Shown piece by piece: positions 17,743-26,312 of a stretch of 64,000 nt of DNA. Each line of letters begins with the position of its first letter. Positions within the stretch are counted from its first letter, which is position 1. The DNA is from Prevotella sp. UBA5387 (GTDB taxonomy: Bacteria; Bacteroidota; Bacteroidia; Bacteroidales; Bacteroidaceae), in contig DHOP01000030.1 of assembly GCA_002407775.1 (NCBI GenBank), positions 115,257-179,256 of the forward strand. The letters are read 5' to 3'. The position numbers were made by a program, and so were the translations under genes. The notes under the pieces were generated by a model, which did not search any database, had not been told where the DNA came from, and worked only from the letters and a program-made list of their open reading frames with translations.

Positions 17743-18634
17743 CTCTGCCCGCTTTCAGAAGTGGTTTGAACTCATCCTAACCATGCTCGATGGCCACAAC
17801 CATCGTGTCATGGAACTCGCTGAGGTGCTTGGCACTTCACGTCGCAACTTCTACTATGTCTTAGACGCACTTGGAACAATGGGATTTCACATTGTTCACG
17901 AAGATAAATATTATTACATCGATCCCCAATCACCGTTTCTTCAGCGCATTTCCCAATCCGTTAACCTCTCAGAAGACGAAGCGGCTTATCTCTACGGACT
18001 TATTGACTCTACACATAGCGACAGTGCCTCGGTTTGTTTGCTCCGCCGTAAACTTGAGAGATTCTACAACCTACAAAACTACACCAACGCCAATAAGCTT
18101 AAGCAAATCACAGCCAATACGGCACTTCTAAGTGAGGCCATGACAAATCGAAGAGTTGTCATCCTCCATGGTTACTCATCACCTCATAGCCATAGCCTAT
18201 CAGATCGAGTAGTTGAACCCTATCTTTTCATTGGCAACAAGGCTGACTTTCGTGCGTACGAAATTAAGTCAAAGCAAAACAAGACCTTCAAGGTCGCCCG
18301 CATTGGTCATGTTGAAATAGTAGATACACCATGGTTCAACGAGAACCACCATCGCCAAGTCTATACAGATATATTCATGTTTAGCGATGAGGAACGGTAT
18401 CATATCAAACTCCGTCTCAGCCTTCTCGCCTACCACCTTATGCTCGAGGAGTTCCCCCAATCTACCTCCTTTTTGTCGAACGAAGACGAAAACCATTGGC
18501 TCTTAGATACCGATGTAGTGAATTACATCGGTATTTCACGATTCATCCTCGGTCTTTTTGAGGATGTGGAGATCATAGAAGATGATGGTCTCCGCTCATT
18601 CCTAAAATCCAAGATAGAAAAGATGAGTATGTAA
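17732..18634 (+). CDS. WYL-domain transcriptional regulator
   Basis: Putative ligand-responsive DNA-binding regulator of 300 residues. The N-terminal part is a winged helix-turn-helix (about residues 12-65, ILTMLDGHNHRVMELAEVLG), and the middle holds a WYL-type beta domain (VVILHGYSS to KVARIGHVEIV) that in this family senses nucleic acids or small nucleotide ligands. The ATG at 17732 overlaps the rnhB stop, so the genes are translationally coupled. WYL proteins often control DNA repair or defence genes; the targets here are unknown. Confidence 0.8.
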   Translation: MEHNSARFQKWFELILTMLDGHNHRVMELAEVLGTSRRNFYYVLDALGTMGFHIVHEDKYYYIDPQSPFLQRISQSVNLSEDEAAYLYGLIDSTHSDSASVCLLRRKLERFYNLQNYTNANKLKQITANTALLSEAMTNRRVVILHGYSSPHSHSLSDRVVEPYLFIGNKADFRAYEIKSKQNKTFKVARIGHVEIVDTPWFNENHHRQVYTDIFMFSDEERYHIKLRLSLLAYHLMLEEFPQSTSFLSNEDENHWLLDTDVVNYIGISRFILGLFEDVEIIEDDGLRSFLKSKIEKMSM

Positions 18635-18688
18635 TAGGGTTACGAGTTTGCTTAGCCCTCTGCATGCACCCATTCAAGATAGCCTTAA

Positions 18689-18961
18689 TTGAGCAAGACA
18701 TATAGCTTCAATTGGGGGGATGATTCTCTTGAAATATTGATAAAGTTTTTTCAATATGACATTGGAATCAACTTGATTGGTCAAAGATTACTCATTGAAA
18801 TCACTGACCATGAAGCCTTATCAAAGTACACTCTACACTCGATTAATTACTGTAATTTCTATGAAAAGTGTGAGATAATAATGACTATAGTTGATTATAT
18901 AAGTCCAATAGAAAAGTTAAGGCTAGATATTTATACTACCCTAGAGATTCAAACTAATTAA
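18689..18961 (+). CDS. Possible small hypothetical protein
   Basis: Open frame of 90 codons with a TTG start; the first ATG is about 22 codons in, at 18755. I do not recognise the product. The predicted protein (start SKTYSFNWGDDSLEIL) has a normal-looking amino-acid mix with acidic and aromatic residues, and resembles small soluble immunity or antitoxin-like proteins only in a general way. The codons are much more AT-rich than in neighbouring genes, which suggests foreign origin or a decaying gene. No promoter or ribosome binding site is clear. Confidence 0.3.
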   Translation: MSKTYSFNWGDDSLEILIKFFQYDIGINLIGQRLLIEITDHEALSKYTLHSINYCNFYEKCEIIMTIVDYISPIEKLRLDIYTTLEIQTN

Positions 18962-19236
18962 TAATGCGACAAGAAAAATTGTGAGAAAAACAGATACATG
19001 ATTCATCTTTCACAAATTATCTTAAATTAATCGAAGTATTTAGGCAAATGCAAGCACACCTCCGGAACTTTTGAACCATCAAATTTTAGAAAAAAAGACA
19101 ACAACTTTTTAGTCCAAGTGCCTGTGTCAACGAAAATTGAGATATCTGTGGGGTACTGCAGAAGACATTTGTATTAAATATATGCGATTTCTAAATATTT
19201 TCCGATTTCTAAACATTATTAATTCTTTTTTTTTCC

Positions 19237-19244
19237 TATATTTG
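19237..19244 (+). promoter_or_regulatory. Promoter -7 element of the anion transporter
   Basis: TATATTTG fits TAnnTTTG and lies 34 bp before the ATG at 19279. No clear TTG is found upstream. Confidence 0.55.
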
Positions 19245-19278
19245 ACATCGATTTATTAATACTAACTTTATACTTTTT

Positions 19279-20841
19279 ATGAACGACCTTAAAAATTCTC
19301 CTGAAATCCCTGATGAGGATTCAGTTAACGGGGATTCGGCATTTGACCGAAGACGCAGAATCATTGGAGCAATTTTTGGCCCCATCTGTGCTATTCTCGT
19401 GTGGATCACACCTATTGCCGGTCTCTCCCCTGAGGCCCACAAACTACTTGCCATCGTGACTTTGGTGGCATTATGGTGGATTACCGAACCAGTGCCAATC
19501 CCTGTAACCTCTCTCCTTGGGCCTACGCTCGCCGTTGTATTTCACGTGGTTAGCGTTAAGGATGCCTTCTCTGCTTTTGCAAACCCTTTGATTTTCCTGT
19601 TCATGGGTGGTTTCATCATTGCCAAAGCAATGATGGTAAACGGTGTGGACAAGCGCATTGCTTTCGGTATTATGTCGATGAAATGGGTGGGTGACAGCCC
19701 TCGTCGAATCTTCCTTGCCATCGGATTAGCATGTGCACTTGTTTCAGGCTGGGTGAGCAATACAGCTACAGCAGCCATGATGTTCCCAATTGCTTTGGGG
19801 TTGCTCGAAGCTATTAGAGAAATGATGGCAGCTAAAGGCAAGACGATCAATCTGAATACATATAAATATGCCACAGGACTTATGCTCATGACAGCGTATG
19901 CCTGTTCTATTGGTGGGGTCTTGACTCCCATTGGTACTCCTCCAAATATTATCATGCTGGGTTTCTTGAGTGAAATGAGCAATATTCATGTTTCATTCTT
20001 CCAATGGATGATTTGGGGATTTGTGGCTATGGTGGCTTACTTTATCGTTGCCTATATCGTGCTCGTCCGCATGTTCCCTGCTGATGTAAAGCATATCGAT
20101 GGTGCCGCAGACTTCATTAGATCTAAGAAACATGAGCTAGGGGGATGGAATCGTGCACAGAAAAATACGATGTTTGGCTTTGCCGTGGCAGTCATTCTAT
20201 GGGTAACTCCAGGTTTCTTGGGTATGATTTATGGCCCAGGCAGTGATGTGCTCAAGAATTATAATGAAATTTTCCCAGAGTCCATTGCAGCAATGGTCGG
20301 TGGTCTTTTGTTATTCTTCCTCCCGGTTAACTTAAAGAAACAGAAGATGACCTTGGAGTGGAAAGATGCCGTGAAAGGTATTGAGTGGGGAACTTTGGTG
20401 CTATTTGGTGGTGGATTAGCAATAGGTGGCATGATGTATACCACTGGCCTGTCTGCTTGGGTAGGAGACCAGATTATTGCATTGCTCGGTGGAAACCCAT
20501 CAGAAATGGCGTTTGTTGCTGTATTCTGTGTAATGGCTCTACTACTCTCAGAACTTACCTCTCATACTGCTGCTGTTAACATGATTGGCCCGCTTGCTAT
20601 CGGTGCTGCTCTTGCTGCTGGTTTCAGCCCTATTCCTGTTGCCGTTGGCGTGGCTCTGTCTGCTTCACTCGGCTTTATGTTGCCAGTTTCAACACCTCCC
20701 AACGCTATCGTTTATGCCAGTGGATACGTACCCATCACTAAGATGATCAAGACTGGTGTTTTCATCGATTTCATCGGAATTGCTTTGGTCACCATTCCGG
20801 TTGTACTATACTTAGTAAAACTTGTGATGGGATTGGCATAG
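19279..20841 (+). CDS. DASS-family sodium/anion symporter
   Basis: Inner-membrane transporter of the SLC13/DASS family, 520 residues, with about eleven or more hydrophobic segments. The first substrate and sodium site is SNTATAAMMFP (about residues 158-168). The second copy reads TSHTAAVN in place of the usual SNTAA form, so Asn of the motif is replaced by His. Likely substrates are C4-dicarboxylates, citrate or sulfate; the sequence does not decide. A 35-residue charged N-terminal extension precedes the first membrane segment. The gene stands alone, with its own promoter and a very strong terminator. Confidence 0.88.
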   Translation: MNDLKNSPEIPDEDSVNGDSAFDRRRRIIGAIFGPICAILVWITPIAGLSPEAHKLLAIVTLVALWWITEPVPIPVTSLLGPTLAVVFHVVSVKDAFSAFANPLIFLFMGGFIIAKAMMVNGVDKRIAFGIMSMKWVGDSPRRIFLAIGLACALVSGWVSNTATAAMMFPIALGLLEAIREMMAAKGKTINLNTYKYATGLMLMTAYACSIGGVLTPIGTPPNIIMLGFLSEMSNIHVSFFQWMIWGFVAMVAYFIVAYIVLVRMFPADVKHIDGAADFIRSKKHELGGWNRAQKNTMFGFAVAVILWVTPGFLGMIYGPGSDVLKNYNEIFPESIAAMVGGLLLFFLPVNLKKQKMTLEWKDAVKGIEWGTLVLFGGGLAIGGMMYTTGLSAWVGDQIIALLGGNPSEMAFVAVFCVMALLLSELTSHTAAVNMIGPLAIGAALAAGFSPIPVAVGVALSASLGFMLPVSTPPNAIVYASGYVPITKMIKTGVFIDFIGIALVTIPVVLYLVKLVMGLA

Positions 20842-20923
20842 TCTTTAGCAAAGCATTAGCTTGGAAGGTCAGAATATTCTTTGAATAAGGCATATCAAAT
20901 CGACCTTCCAGCTAAATAGAAAT

Positions 20924-20995
20924 AGAGTAGCCTACTTATACCAGATTGTCAAGCAATGACGCATTCTGAATAAGTAGGCTACTCTTTATATTTTT
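20924..20995 (+). terminator. Very strong terminator after the transporter
   Basis: A perfect 16-bp stem is formed by AGAGTAGCCTACTTAT (20924-20939) and its complement at 20970-20985. The 30-base loop itself contains shorter complementary pieces (CAGA/TCTG, GTCA/TGAC). TTTATATTTTT follows. An outer repeat GGAAGGTC/GACCTTCC lies just upstream (about 20871-20909). Confidence 0.88.
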
Positions 20996-21154
20996 AATTA
21001 TAACAAAGAGAAAAGTAATCTAAGAAAACTCGTATAAAGCAACCCTTGTACTTTCCAAATCGAAGTGCAATATCTCTGTCGTTTTTCACAGATTCGAGAA
21101 TCATAAAAAACACGGGGATTTGCTTAGAGGGCGGCACTAATTTCTCTTGATGTC

Positions 21155-21185
21155 TTGCAACTTACTGATTATTTTGCTAAATTTG
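21155..21185 (+). promoter_or_regulatory. Promoter of the truncated hybrid regulator
   Basis: TTG at 21155-21157 and TAAATTTG at 21178-21185 with a 20-bp spacer fit the Bacteroidota consensus. The truncated gene starts 55 bp downstream. Transcripts from here would run on into the recombinase fragment and the alternative specificity cassette. Confidence 0.65.
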
Positions 21186-21213
21186 TAGCAGAATAATCGA
21201 ACCTTAATATAAG

Positions 21214-21236
21214 ACATATCATATCATATCATATCG
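21214..21236. repeat. ATATC pentanucleotide tandem repeat
   Basis: Four perfect ATATC units (21216-21235), preceded by a partial one, end 5 bp before the ATG at 21241. The repeat lies in the leader, so length change would alter spacing and not frame. Confidence 0.8.
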
Positions 21237-21240
21237 TTCC

Positions 21241-21750
21241 ATGTCGTCTCGACTTCACCTTTTGTGTCGGATACTCATCGTGCTGTGGCCCCTCGGCTGC
21301 GGAATGACGGCTCATGCCCTCACCATCAGTCAGTTTACCGCCTCGCATCTGGGCATGGCCGATGGCATGCACTCGCAACGCGTCTACAGTCTGTGTCAGG
21401 AGGCCGACGGCTCCGTGTGGTGGTCGGTCAAGCGCGGTGTGGAACGTTACAATGGTGTAAAGATACAGCATTATCGCATGGGTAGCACCGGTGGCGACGG
21501 ACAGCTGGCCGGACTGAAGGTGCTCATCCGTCACACGCGTCAGGGACTCTGCGCCTTCGACAACGAGGGCAACTATTACGTCTATAGCCCAATTCTCAAT
21601 CGGTTTAATCTTTGTTTCCGCCTGTGGAAGGCCGTCGGTCATCCTATTCAGGTATTCGACGTATGGACTGATAAGCGCGGCACGTGGTTTGCTACAGAAA
21701 AAGGATTGTATCTCTGGCATGCCGGAAGGCTGACGCTGGTGCATCATCCA
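21241..21750 (+). pseudogene. 5' fragment of a hybrid two-component system regulator
   Basis: The first ~170 codons look like the start of a Bacteroidota hybrid two-component regulator: a signal peptide (MSSRLHLLCRILIVLW), then beta-propeller (Reg_prop) repeats with SLCQEADGSVWWSVKRGVER and FDVWTDKRGTWFATEKGLY. Such proteins are normally about 1300 residues, with a Y_Y_Y domain, histidine kinase, receiver and AraC domain; none of these follow. Homology stops near 21740-21752, where the DNA becomes a serine recombinase in another frame. The original frame runs out of phase to a stop at 21808-21810. The gene is a truncated remnant at the left edge of the accessory island. The lost part is not in this window. 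Confidence 0.8.
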
Positions 21751-21976
21751 GCGCACCAAAGAGGCGTTAGCGAGAAAGAAGGCAGAAGGTGTTGTACTTG
21801 GTCGCCCTAAAGGTCGCAAAAGTTCCCCCGAAAAATACAAGTTATCCGGCAAAGAAATACTCATATCAGAGTTGTTGAAAAATGGTACTTCCCATCGAAA
21901 AATAGCGAAAATTTGCAAGGTAGATAGAAATACTCTTGCATGGTTTATTAGGCTCAAAGGATTGGTAGCAAACTAA
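21743..21976 (+). pseudogene. C-terminal fragment of a serine recombinase (resolvase/invertase)
   Basis: In the frame ending at the TAA 21974-21976 the DNA reads IIQRTKEALARKKAEGVVLG and then RPKGRK, the linker after the long helix of small serine recombinases. A Hin-type helix-turn-helix follows (SELLKNGTSHRKIAKICKVD, then RNTLAWF). The catalytic N-terminal domain with its Ser is absent: upstream sequence belongs to the truncated regulator in another frame. About 77 codons remain. On its own it cannot recombine DNA. Its place right beside an inverted specificity cassette suggests it once served, or descends from, the invertase of that cassette. The cassette ATG overlaps its stop (TAATG). Confidence 0.82.
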
Positions 21977-22926
21977 TGAGCGTTTTCGTGCAGCAGAGCG
22001 GCTCGGTGTGCGAGTTCTCCAACTCTGATTCATGGGTGATACTCTCTCCTATCGAGCAGAGTATCAAGCGTAAGATTGAAGCAGTGGGTACACCTTTGAA
22101 GGATTGGGATATCCAAATCAACTATGGTATTAAGACAGGCTACAACGATGCGTTCATCATCAATACGGAAAAAAGAGACGAAATCTTGTCTAACTGCCAA
22201 AGCGAAGACGAGCGTACAAGAACGGCTGAACTTATACGACCGATTCTGCGAGGCAGGGATATAAAACAGTATGGGTATGAGTGGGCAAACTTGTGGCTTA
22301 TTTATATTCCATGGCATTTCCCTCTTCAATTTGATGAGTCTATTACAGGAGCTTCAAAAAAAGCAGAAACTGCATTTCGAGAACAATATCCTGCTGTATA
22401 TCAACATATGTTGGAATACAAAGAGCCACTTTCTAAGCGAAATAAAGCGGAGACAGGAATTAGATATGAATGGTATGCCATGCAAAGATGGGGAGCTAAG
22501 TATTGGGAGGATTTTAATAAGCCAAAAATTGTTTGGGGTGAAATATCTGACAGAAGTAAGTTTGCATATGAACATAGAGGAAAATATATTCCAGAGGCAA
22601 CAACTTTTTTGATGGTAGGTAATCATCTACCTTATCTTTTTTGTGTGTTAAATTCCCCCTTATCAGAATGGTTTTTCTCTAAAGTTGGTACAACGACAGG
22701 AGTTGGCACTGTCAGATGGAAGAAGTACACAATACAGCAGCTTTTATTACCTAACATTACAGACAAGCAGCGAATTAAATTTGACAACGTTGTTGAGCAG
22801 TATATAAAAGGGGGATTGACAAAGACTAATTTTGCAAAAGAAGTTAATGCCGAAATTTACAAATCCGTAGGTCTTACCGATATAGAAATTGATTATGTCG
22901 AGAATTACTATCCACCATTAACATAA
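21976..22926 (+). CDS. Alternative, unlinked target-recognition domain of the DNA methyltransferase (silent cassette)
   Basis: 316 codons that match only the C-terminal part (residue ~815 onward) of the methyltransferase encoded on the other strand at 22954-26298. The first ~100 residues are about three quarters identical (shared DSWVILSPIEQSIK, VGTPLKDWDI, RTAELIRPILRGRDIK). After that the two diverge strongly, but both keep the TaqI-like specificity layout (EDFNKPK, then LNSPL/LNSRL). The methyltransferase core is missing, so this is most likely a storage cassette that becomes part of the enzyme after inversion. It starts with an ATG that overlaps the recombinase stop and could in principle be translated alone. 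Its stop lies 27 bp from the stop of the methyltransferase, facing it. Confidence 0.85.
   Translation: MSVFVQQSGSVCEFSNSDSWVILSPIEQSIKRKIEAVGTPLKDWDIQINYGIKTGYNDAFIINTEKRDEILSNCQSEDERTRTAELIRPILRGRDIKQYGYEWANLWLIYIPWHFPLQFDESITGASKKAETAFREQYPAVYQHMLEYKEPLSKRNKAETGIRYEWYAMQRWGAKYWEDFNKPKIVWGEISDRSKFAYEHRGKYIPEATTFLMVGNHLPYLFCVLNSPLSEWFFSKVGTTTGVGTVRWKKYTIQQLLLPNITDKQRIKFDNVVEQYIKGGLTKTNFAKEVNAEIYKSVGLTDIEIDYVENYYPPLT
21977..21995 (+). repeat. Inversion-site candidate, copy A
   Basis: TGAGCGTTTTCGTGCAGCA matches the reverse complement of 23840-23858 at 18 of 19 positions. It is the exact left edge of homology between the cassette and the methyltransferase gene and directly follows the recombinase stop codon. 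Confidence 0.6.
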
Positions 22927-22929
22927 GAG

Positions 22930-22965
22930 ATTAGCAGGTAGTTATACAAACAACTATCTGCTAAT
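22930..22965. terminator. Bidirectional terminator between the two specificity domains
   Basis: ATTAGCAGGTAGTT (22930-22943) pairs with AACTATCTGCTAAT (22952-22965), 14 bp with one wobble and an 8-base loop. The right arm includes the stop codon of the methyltransferase gene. It lies at the centre of the putative invertible segment, so it would terminate either orientation. Confidence 0.65.
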
Positions 22966-25900
22966 AAGTAGTTTAGTCTCTTGTTCTGACAATCTGTATA
23001 TTTGAAAAGCCAATTCGTCAATTCGGTTTTCTGATGCGATAGATTTGTTTACTAATACATCATGTACAAGACGTGTCATTTCCTTTTCTTGTTCTCTTGT
23101 TGGGCGTGCTATAGGGAACTTCATAACATACTGAGACAACATTCTGAATTGTCTTTCTTGCAATTGGGTAACGTACAGTTTTACCAAAAACTTACCTAAC
23201 CTTGAATTTAGGATGCCGAGTACATACCTTGGATCCAAGGTTTCGCTGCTCATAATGTATGCTGTGTTTAGAACAACACTTCTTTTATCATCATAAGAAT
23301 AGCATGGGAATGGGTAGCCTTCTTCGGGATTATCTGTTTGAATCTCCATATATACAACTTTTGGCTTATTAAAATCCTCCAAATAAGCGCAGTTACGAAG
23401 GTTATATGGAGTGTCTCCTTTGTCAGCTCTTGTGGCAATTCTATCCCAATACTGGTCTAAATGAGCCTTTACAGCAGGGTAATCTTCTATTTTAATTCGA
23501 GGAATGCGCCCACGAACGCCATTATGAGTGTTGATAAGATAAAGGCCATTGTCCACATATCCGTATCTCTTTATATCCCTGCCGCGCAAAATCGGTCGAA
23601 TTAGTTCAGCCGTTCTTTTACGCTCATCCTCCGTTTGGCAGTTAGCCAGTATCTCATCACGTTTTTGAGAATCTATAATGAATGCTTCATTGCATCCTGT
23701 TAGTACACCTCGATAGATGTTGATGTCCCAATCTTTAAGTGGTGTACCTACAGACTCTATCTTCTTTTTGATGCTTTGCTCTATAGGAGAAAGTATAACC
23801 CAACTATCGGATGTGGCGAAGTCACAAATGCTATTCTGTTGCTGCACGAAATCGCTCAAATTCTTTACGCTATCTTTGTTCTGCTTGTTGGTAACGGCGC
23901 AGACTGTCTTATGCATATTGCTTGACCTGGAGAAAAGCAAAATATTGGTATCAACTGTAGCACTCTCAAAAATTTTTACTCCCGCGAAATCAATCAGCAG
24001 TAAGGGGTTCGTTTTGCCGGCGAAGAAATCTCGAGTTTTCTCACCATATCCTGCACGCATCCATTTGTTGGATGTAATGTAGCACAAATGACCATTCTCC
24101 TTTAACAACTGCCATCCACGTTCATAGAACAAGCAATAGATATCACCAGTACGGGCAAAGGTAGAATAGTTGCATCCCTCATACAATTTAGCCAGCTCGC
24201 CACTATTGTTCTGAAGCTGAATATATGGAGGATTACCAATCACAATGTCAAATCCTTCTGTAACACCAAACATCCATTCCGGGTCAAAGAATGGACTGAC
24301 GGCATTCTGGTCATAAGGATTCCATGCAGCAAGTTGTTTGGCATCGTCAGGAGCAAAATCGCTATTCTCGGCCAAAACTTGAGCTAATTCTTCACGCAGT
24401 TGTTTGTCTTGATTGCGCAAACGGATCTTGGCAGAGGCAGAGCGAGCCATAAAATGCTCATGACGAACATGGTGAAGTCTCGCTTTTAATGGCTCGATGC
24501 GCGGATCTTCAAAGAGATTGCCTTGAACTTTCTTTTTCTTTGCAATCAGCGAGTTTGCTGCCACAAACTTTGTTTCCAGGTTAGGTAGTGTCGGGATACC
24601 GAAGTTTGGTTCTGAAACATCCTTTTCGCAGTCGCAGATGAGTGAGATGAAGAAGCGCAGTTTGGTAATCTGAGCGGCTATAGTCTGAATATCACTTCCA
24701 TAGATGCAGTTCTCAATGATTTGTAGTTTCAGATTATAGCTACTTTCCTCTGGTGAGATGCGCTGAAGCAGATGCACTAAGCGTTGCAGCAAACCCATTG
24801 GGAAAGCGCCAGAACCACAAGCGGGATCAAGTATCTTGATGGCTTTCAATTTCTCTGCTATCCATTCAAGATCCGCTTCATGTCCGACTTCCAGTTTCTG
24901 GCTATAATCAAACAACTGCCTTACCAGCGGACTATCTCCAAGATAGGCAATGAGGCTCTCGTCCACCATATAGTTGACAATTTCACGCGGCGTATAGAAA
25001 GAACCACTTTGGTTGCGAGCCGTCTCGCGTGTTTCCGGGTTGTAAGCACCCAGCAGATTCTCGAACACTTTGCCGAGTAATTCAGGATCAAGCGCCACCT
25101 GCTGTTCCTGGGGAGAGTTCTCCTCAATTGTGAAATTATAGCGGTTAAGGATGTCGATGAGACCGCGGTTAGGGGCGAAGAAGAGCATATTGGGCACCGT
25201 AGCGCGATTGCGATAGCGACCATCGCTGAAAGTCTTGTCATTCCGACTAAATCCGTCAAAGTTAAAAGCCTGTTCTACGCCGTCAATTGTCTTAGTCTTG
25301 TCGAGACACTCAAAAAGGCCACCATTGAGAAAAGGTACCTGACTGAAAAGGTCAATAACCTGCTGCTCGCTGATAATGAACAGCTCGGCGTAGCGATATA
25401 GCGTCTTGATATCTTTCTTTTCTCCATGAGCAAAGCCGCGAGTGCATCCTTCGTCATCAACAATGGCGCGGTTGAGCGTGGCAAAAAAGAGGTTCTGCAG
25501 AATGGCATTGTAGTAAGTGCCTGACGTGGTACTCTGTGGGTCGAAATCGCGTAGAACAGTCTGCAAATAGTTAGAATCGAAAATACATTCAGGGACAAGT
25601 TGCTTCTGCTTGATGAACCACACAAACATGATGCGCGTGATCATGCGGATTATCTGCTTCTCTATGTCATCGCGATCATCGTCGGGTATATTGGTATTCT
25701 TCGGAAATGTTACGCCTGACTCAGGAGCTGTCGCCCACTGATACCAGTCGAACAAATCTTTGTAGAACTGCTTGGTAAGTGCCTCTACGGAGAATGCGTC
25801 AGTAATGTCACTCAATGCCTGTTTGCTTGCTTTCAGTTTCTCAAACTGTTCCACTGCGGTATGGCATCCCCTGCCTTCGCCCAATAGATAGGTATAACGC

Positions 25901-26298
25901 TTGGTATCAGTAGATACCTTCTCATATTCTCCCTGCTTATTGAAGCCCCAGGTTTCGCTCACATACGAGAAGCGTAACACGCTTTCATTTTGTCGATAAC
26001 AGAACATGAAAGCACCGGCAAAGCCCATCTTACGCCAATCTGTGGAAAGCATATCACGGATGCCCCGACGGTTGCGCTCAATGTTTACGCAGTCCGCCAT
26101 TTCTACTTCATAAACAGCAATAGCGTATCCATCGGTTAGCGATATGTGACCCAAATAGAGCGCTTGTTTAGCCAAATGGCTACTTACCTGTACCGACGAA
26201 GGCTCACGGAAAGTGACTTTGTTTAAGAATATATCGTGCAGCAACTGCTGCCATGCTACGCGGTTGTACTTTGATTCAATGATGTCTTTATAATTCAT
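22954..26298 (-). CDS. N6-adenine DNA methyltransferase with TaqI-like specificity domain (Eco57I/PglX-like)
   Basis: Large DNA methyltransferase of 1114 residues. The N-terminal ~200 residues are a domain I do not recognise with certainty (YAIAVYEVEMADCVNIERNR segment). A helical region follows, then the SAM-binding motif I (DPACGSGAFPMG, near residue 490) and the catalytic NPPY motif IV (IVIGNPPYIQL, near residue 685), an adenine-N6 signature. From about residue 815 it has a TaqI-like target-recognition domain. It is the second gene of an operon, 14 bp after the PLD-SNF2 helicase gene. Its 3' third has a divergent inverted copy next door, which points to specificity switching by inversion. 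No PD-(D/E)xK nuclease motif is evident; the nuclease would be the partner's PLD domain. BREX PglX and DISARM DrmMI are related in type, but the rest of those systems is absent. Confidence 0.9.
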   Translation of the reverse strand: MNYKDIIESKYNRVAWQQLLHDIFLNKVTFREPSSVQVSSHLAKQALYLGHISLTDGYAIAVYEVEMADCVNIERNRRGIRDMLSTDWRKMGFAGAFMFCYRQNESVLRFSYVSETWGFNKQGEYEKVSTDTKRYTYLLGEGRGCHTAVEQFEKLKASKQALSDITDAFSVEALTKQFYKDLFDWYQWATAPESGVTFPKNTNIPDDDRDDIEKQIIRMITRIMFVWFIKQKQLVPECIFDSNYLQTVLRDFDPQSTTSGTYYNAILQNLFFATLNRAIVDDEGCTRGFAHGEKKDIKTLYRYAELFIISEQQVIDLFSQVPFLNGGLFECLDKTKTIDGVEQAFNFDGFSRNDKTFSDGRYRNRATVPNMLFFAPNRGLIDILNRYNFTIEENSPQEQQVALDPELLGKVFENLLGAYNPETRETARNQSGSFYTPREIVNYMVDESLIAYLGDSPLVRQLFDYSQKLEVGHEADLEWIAEKLKAIKILDPACGSGAFPMGLLQRLVHLLQRISPEESSYNLKLQIIENCIYGSDIQTIAAQITKLRFFISLICDCEKDVSEPNFGIPTLPNLETKFVAANSLIAKKKKVQGNLFEDPRIEPLKARLHHVRHEHFMARSASAKIRLRNQDKQLREELAQVLAENSDFAPDDAKQLAAWNPYDQNAVSPFFDPEWMFGVTEGFDIVIGNPPYIQLQNNSGELAKLYEGCNYSTFARTGDIYCLFYERGWQLLKENGHLCYITSNKWMRAGYGEKTRDFFAGKTNPLLLIDFAGVKIFESATVDTNILLFSRSSNMHKTVCAVTNKQNKDSVKNLSDFVQQQNSICDFATSDSWVILSPIEQSIKKKIESVGTPLKDWDINIYRGVLTGCNEAFIIDSQKRDEILANCQTEDERKRTAELIRPILRGRDIKRYGYVDNGLYLINTHNGVRGRIPRIKIEDYPAVKAHLDQYWDRIATRADKGDTPYNLRNCAYLEDFNKPKVVYMEIQTDNPEEGYPFPCYSYDDKRSVVLNTAYIMSSETLDPRYVLGILNSRLGKFLVKLYVTQLQERQFRMLSQYVMKFPIARPTREQEKEMTRLVHDVLVNKSIASENRIDELAFQIYRLSEQETKLLISR
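23840..23858 (-). repeat. Inversion-site candidate, copy B
   Basis: On the minus strand this reads TGAGCGATTTCGTGCAGCA, one base different from copy A at 21977-21995, in inverted orientation. It lies at codon ~814, the start of the specificity domain. Both copies keep the same reading frame (S-x-F-V-Q-Q), so exchange here would leave the frame intact. Confidence 0.6.
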
Positions 26299-26312
26299 CG
26301 TTCAGTATTGGG

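Larger units (their letters stand above)
18635..19278. other. AT-rich intergenic region between the WYL gene and the transporter
   Basis: 644 bp, clearly more AT-rich than the flanking genes. It holds one possible small gene (18689-18961), a 15-bp direct repeat with one mismatch (CGATTTCTAAATATT at 19185 and CGATTTCTAAACATT at 19203, 18 bp apart) and the promoter of the transporter (19237-19244). The direct repeat lies right before that promoter and could be a regulator binding site. Confidence 0.5.
20842..21240. other. Intergenic region before the truncated regulator
   Basis: 399 bp holding the transporter terminator (20924-20995), a promoter (21155-21185) and a pentanucleotide repeat (21214-21236). 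I see no gene in it. Confidence 0.6.

Noticed and set aside
21700..22000. Duplicate of the tRNA-Met 3' end as left attachment site
   Set aside because: No match to the tRNA 3' part was found near the regulator-recombinase junction.
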